Shown here one piece after another: positions 61,505-64,000 of a stretch of DNA of 64,000 nt. The notes under the pieces were generated by a model. The model was given only the letters and a program-made list of their open reading frames with translations. It did no database searches and was not told where the DNA came from. The stretch is from Spongiactinospora sp. TRM90649 (GTDB lineage Bacteria > Actinomycetota > Actinomycetes > Streptosporangiales > Streptosporangiaceae), in contig NZ_JARLTC010000042.1 of NCBI RefSeq assembly GCF_029382225.1, forward strand, positions 1-64,000, written 5' to 3'. The position numbers and the translations under genes are program-made. Within the stretch, counting starts at the first letter, position 1. Each line of letters opens with the position of its first letter.

Positions 61505-61666
61505 ATCGTCGTGTTCACCCGAGGCCCACCGGCGCTAGATGACCACATGCGGCCATTTGTGGCGCTAGGTGTGGCATTGGACCGTTTTCAAAGCATTAAT
61601 CGTCATAAGTCCCGAGGTGATCAGGGGGCACCACGGGTTGCGCCGGTTCACCTGTGGGGAGTTCTC

Positions 61667-64000
61667 GTGACGCGTGTTCGCCGTGCCGTCCTTTCCATCG
61701 TGCTGCTGATGACGGGCCTGGTCGGGCTCACCGCGGCACCGGCCGCGGCGCTGCCCGCGCACTTCGAGAAACAGGTCGCCTTCAGCGGCCTCGTCCAGCC
61801 GACCAACGTGGAGTTCGCCGCCGACGGCCGGGTGTTCGTGGCCGAGAAGAGCGGGCTGATCAAGGTGTTCGACTCGTTGTCCGACACCACCGCGACGGTG
61901 TACGCCGACCTGCGCACCCAGGTGCACAACTTCTGGGACCGCGGCCTGCTCGGCATGGCCTTACATCCGGATTTCCCAGACGATCCACGGATCTACGTGC
62001 TCTACACCCGCGACGCCGTCCCCGGTGGGAACGCTCCGCGCTGGGGCACGGCGGGCGTCTCCGCCGACCCCTGCCCCACCCCACCGGGACCGACCGGCGA
62101 CGGATGCCTGGTGACCGGACGCCTGTCGGTCATCTCGCCGACCGGCGCGGAGACCCCGCTGATCACCGACTGGTGCCAGCAGTACCCCAGCCACTCCGTG
62201 GGCGACCTGCAGTTCGGCAGGGACGGCGCGCTCTACGCGTCCGCCGGTGACGGCGCCAGCTTCAACTTCGCCGACTACGGCCAGGACAACCTGACCGGCT
62301 CCGACGTCACCCCGGACAACCCGTGCGGCGACCCGCCGTCCCCGACCGGCACCGCGCTGACCCCGCCGACCGCCGAGGGCGGCGCGCTGCGCGCCCAGGA
62401 CGTGCGCACCGCCGACGACCCTGCCGGGCTGGACGGCGCGCTGATCAGGATCGACCCCGACACCGGCACCGCCGCCACCGGCAACCCCAACGCGGGCAGC
62501 GCCGACGCCAACGTGGCCCGGATCGTCGCCAACGGCATGCGCAACCCGTTCCGCATCACCAACCGGCCGGGCACCGACGAGATCTGGTACGGCGAGGTCG
62601 GCTGGAGCACCTACGAGGAGATCGGCAGGGTCGTCAACCCCACCGGCTCGGTGCAGAACTTCGGCTGGCCCTGCTACGAGGGCCCGAACCGGCAGGGCGG
62701 CTACGACAACCTCAACCTGACGCTGTGCGAGAACCTCTACGCCCAGGGCGCGGGCGCGCACGCCGCGCCGTACTTCGCCTGGAACCACAACGCGCGAGTG
62801 GTCCCCGGTGAGCCCTGTCCTTCCGGTGGCTCGTCCGCGAGCGGGGTGGCCTTCTACGAGGGCGGAGACTACCCCGACACCTACGACGGCGCGCTGTTCT
62901 TCTCCGACTACAGCCGCGGGTGCGTGTGGGTCATGCCCCGGGGCGCGAACGGCCTGCCCGCTACCGGCTCGGTGGCCACCTTCGACTCCGCCACCCCGGT
63001 CGTCGAACTGGAGACCGGCCCCGAGGGAGACCTGTTCGCCGTGGACCTCAACGGCGGGCGGATCCTGCGCTACATCTACAACAACACCCCGCCGGTGGCC
63101 GTGATCTCGGCGAGCGCGACTTCCGGGGCGGCCCCGCTGACGGTGAACTTCTCCGGGACCGGCTCCACCGACGCCGACGGCGACCCGCTCACCTACGCCT
63201 GGGACCTTGACGGCGACGGCGACCTCGACGACTCCACCTCGGCCACGCCCTCGCGCACCTACACTCAGCCGGGCTCCTATCCGGTGCGCCTGCGCGTGAG
63301 CGACGGCAGGGGCGGGCAGGGCGACGCCACGGTCACCGTCAACGTGAACAACACCGCCCCGACCGCCCAGATCACCACCCCCACGACCAGCACGGACTGG
63401 GCGGTGGGCGAGACCGTCGGCTTCTCCGGCAGCGGCACCGACGCCGAGGACGGCACGATCCCCGGCTCCCGGATGAGCTGGACGCTGATCATGCACCACT
63501 GCCCGAGCACCTGCCACGAACATCAGATCACCACGTTCACCGGGCAGAGCGGGTCCTTCCAGGCACCCGACCACGAGTACCCGGCCCACCTGGAACTACG
63601 GCTCACCGTCACCGACACGCAGGGGCTCACCGACACCGAGAGCGTCCTGCTCCAGCCGCGCACGGTGAACCTGACCTTCCAGACCGTGCCGTCCGGGCTG
63701 CGGCTCGGCTTCAACGGCGAACAGACCACCGCGCCGTTCACCCGGACGGTGATCGTCGGTTCCAGCAACTCGGTGGCCGCCCCATCGCCACAGGGCGACC
63801 AGGGCTTCGTCTCCTGGTCGGACGGCGGCGCGGCGGGCCACAACGTCACCGCCCCCGCCACCGCCGCCACCTACACCGCGACCTTCCAGACCGTCCAGCA
63901 GCCCACCGGCCTGGTCGCCGCCTACGGCATGGACGAGGCGACGGGCGCCGCGGTCACCGACGCCTCGGGCAACGGCCACAACGGCACCGCCCGCGACGCC
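61667..64000 (+). CDS. Secreted PQQ/glucose-sorbosone-dehydrogenase-like protein with PKD and LamG-like domains (3' truncated by window)
   Basis: The frame stays open to the window edge (778 codons seen). GTG at 61667 has GGGGAG 6 nt upstream and starts a Sec signal peptide ending near AAPAAALPAHF. Residues about 35-470 form a six-bladed propeller of the soluble-aldose-dehydrogenase type (FSGLVQPTNVEFAADGRVFV, HPDFPDDPRIYVLYTR, VANGMRNPFRI, GPEGDLFAVDLNGGRI). A PKD domain follows (PPVAVISASATSGAAPLTVN, then DGDPLTYAWDLDGDGDLDD). Two further beta domains come next, then the start of a LamG/concanavalin-like domain (GLVAAYGMDEATG). It is an extracellular enzyme acting on sugars or polysaccharide; cofactor binding was not verified. 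Confidence 0.88.
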   Translation, partial: MTRVRRAVLSIVLLMTGLVGLTAAPAAALPAHFEKQVAFSGLVQPTNVEFAADGRVFVAEKSGLIKVFDSLSDTTATVYADLRTQVHNFWDRGLLGMALHPDFPDDPRIYVLYTRDAVPGGNAPRWGTAGVSADPCPTPPGPTGDGCLVTGRLSVISPTGAETPLITDWCQQYPSHSVGDLQFGRDGALYASAGDGASFNFADYGQDNLTGSDVTPDNPCGDPPSPTGTALTPPTAEGGALRAQDVRTADDPAGLDGALIRIDPDTGTAATGNPNAGSADANVARIVANGMRNPFRITNRPGTDEIWYGEVGWSTYEEIGRVVNPTGSVQNFGWPCYEGPNRQGGYDNLNLTLCENLYAQGAGAHAAPYFAWNHNARVVPGEPCPSGGSSASGVAFYEGGDYPDTYDGALFFSDYSRGCVWVMPRGANGLPATGSVATFDSATPVVELETGPEGDLFAVDLNGGRILRYIYNNTPPVAVISASATSGAAPLTVNFSGTGSTDADGDPLTYAWDLDGDGDLDDSTSATPSRTYTQPGSYPVRLRVSDGRGGQGDATVTVNVNNTAPTAQITTPTTSTDWAVGETVGFSGSGTDAEDGTIPGSRMSWTLIMHHCPSTCHEHQITTFTGQSGSFQAPDHEYPAHLELRLTVTDTQGLTDTESVLLQPRTVNLTFQTVPSGLRLGFNGEQTTAPFTRTVIVGSSNSVAAPSPQGDQGFVSWSDGGAAGHNVTAPATAATYTATFQTVQQPTGLVAAYGMDEATGAAVTDASGNGHNGTARDA

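Overview
The window is about 70% GC or higher, with near-saturated GC at third codon positions, many GTG starts, 4-nt stop/start overlaps and many start codons placed 6-7 nt after a TANNNT hexamer (leaderless transcripts). With a ClpC end, an LLM-type F420 oxidoreductase, a DUF1707 protein, methylmalonyl-CoA mutase with MeaB, and DosR-type boxes beside nitrate genes, it looks like chromosome of a filamentous actinomycete, most likely Streptosporangiales. I saw no tRNA, rRNA, CRISPR array, transposase or phage module.

Layout. 1-533: 3' end of clpC. 548-2297: a small gene divergent from an XRE regulator around a 14-bp inverted repeat. 2379-2843: GtrA-like protein. 2821-6850 (minus): a tightly overlapping three-gene unit with a signal-peptide/one-TM protein and two P-loop ATPases; this is my best candidate for an undescribed system. 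7012-13208: housekeeping and stress genes (thioesterase, DUF1707/LiaF-like protein, tandem universal stress protein, cytidylyltransferase-like protein, RsbW-like ATPase, LuxR regulator). 13411-16910: a family-5 solute-binding lipoprotein and two permeases with no ATPase genes. 16923-23673 (minus): GAP-family membrane protein, M20 and S9 peptidases, C39-like peptidase, membrane Ser/Thr kinase. 23743-30742: mtnA, a signal-less PGRP amidase, then mutA-mutB-meaB. 30898-38489: CehA/McbA metallohydrolase, PAP2-DAGK fusion, ABC-F ATPase with a possible attenuator leader, zinc-ribbon protein, phosphotransferase and LLM oxidoreductase divergent from a 30-bp perfect palindrome. 38499-51680: alcohol dehydrogenase, a small protein with a possible Cys-His-Asp triad, HAD phosphatase, hypothetical genes, gene relics, XRE regulator with operator, sulfatase, AlkB, alpha/beta hydrolase divergent from a MocR regulator, lytic transglycosylase, and a membrane protein encoded behind an ECF sigma factor. 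52498-61026: NarK-like transporter, CopD-like protein and complete narGHJI, with DosR-like boxes upstream of narK and of the copD-like gene. 61051-61504: IclR and extradiol-dioxygenase relics, a 12-bp tandem repeat and a hairpin. 61667-end: a secreted sugar-dehydrogenase-like protein with PKD and LamG-like parts, cut by the window end.

Working together: narK, the copD-like gene and narGHJI form an anaerobic or dormancy nitrate respiration locus that the DosR-like boxes suggest is hypoxia controlled. mutAB-meaB handle propionyl/methylmalonyl-CoA. The two relic islands (42.3-42.6 kb and 61.05-61.4 kb) both look like remains of aromatic-compound catabolism genes.
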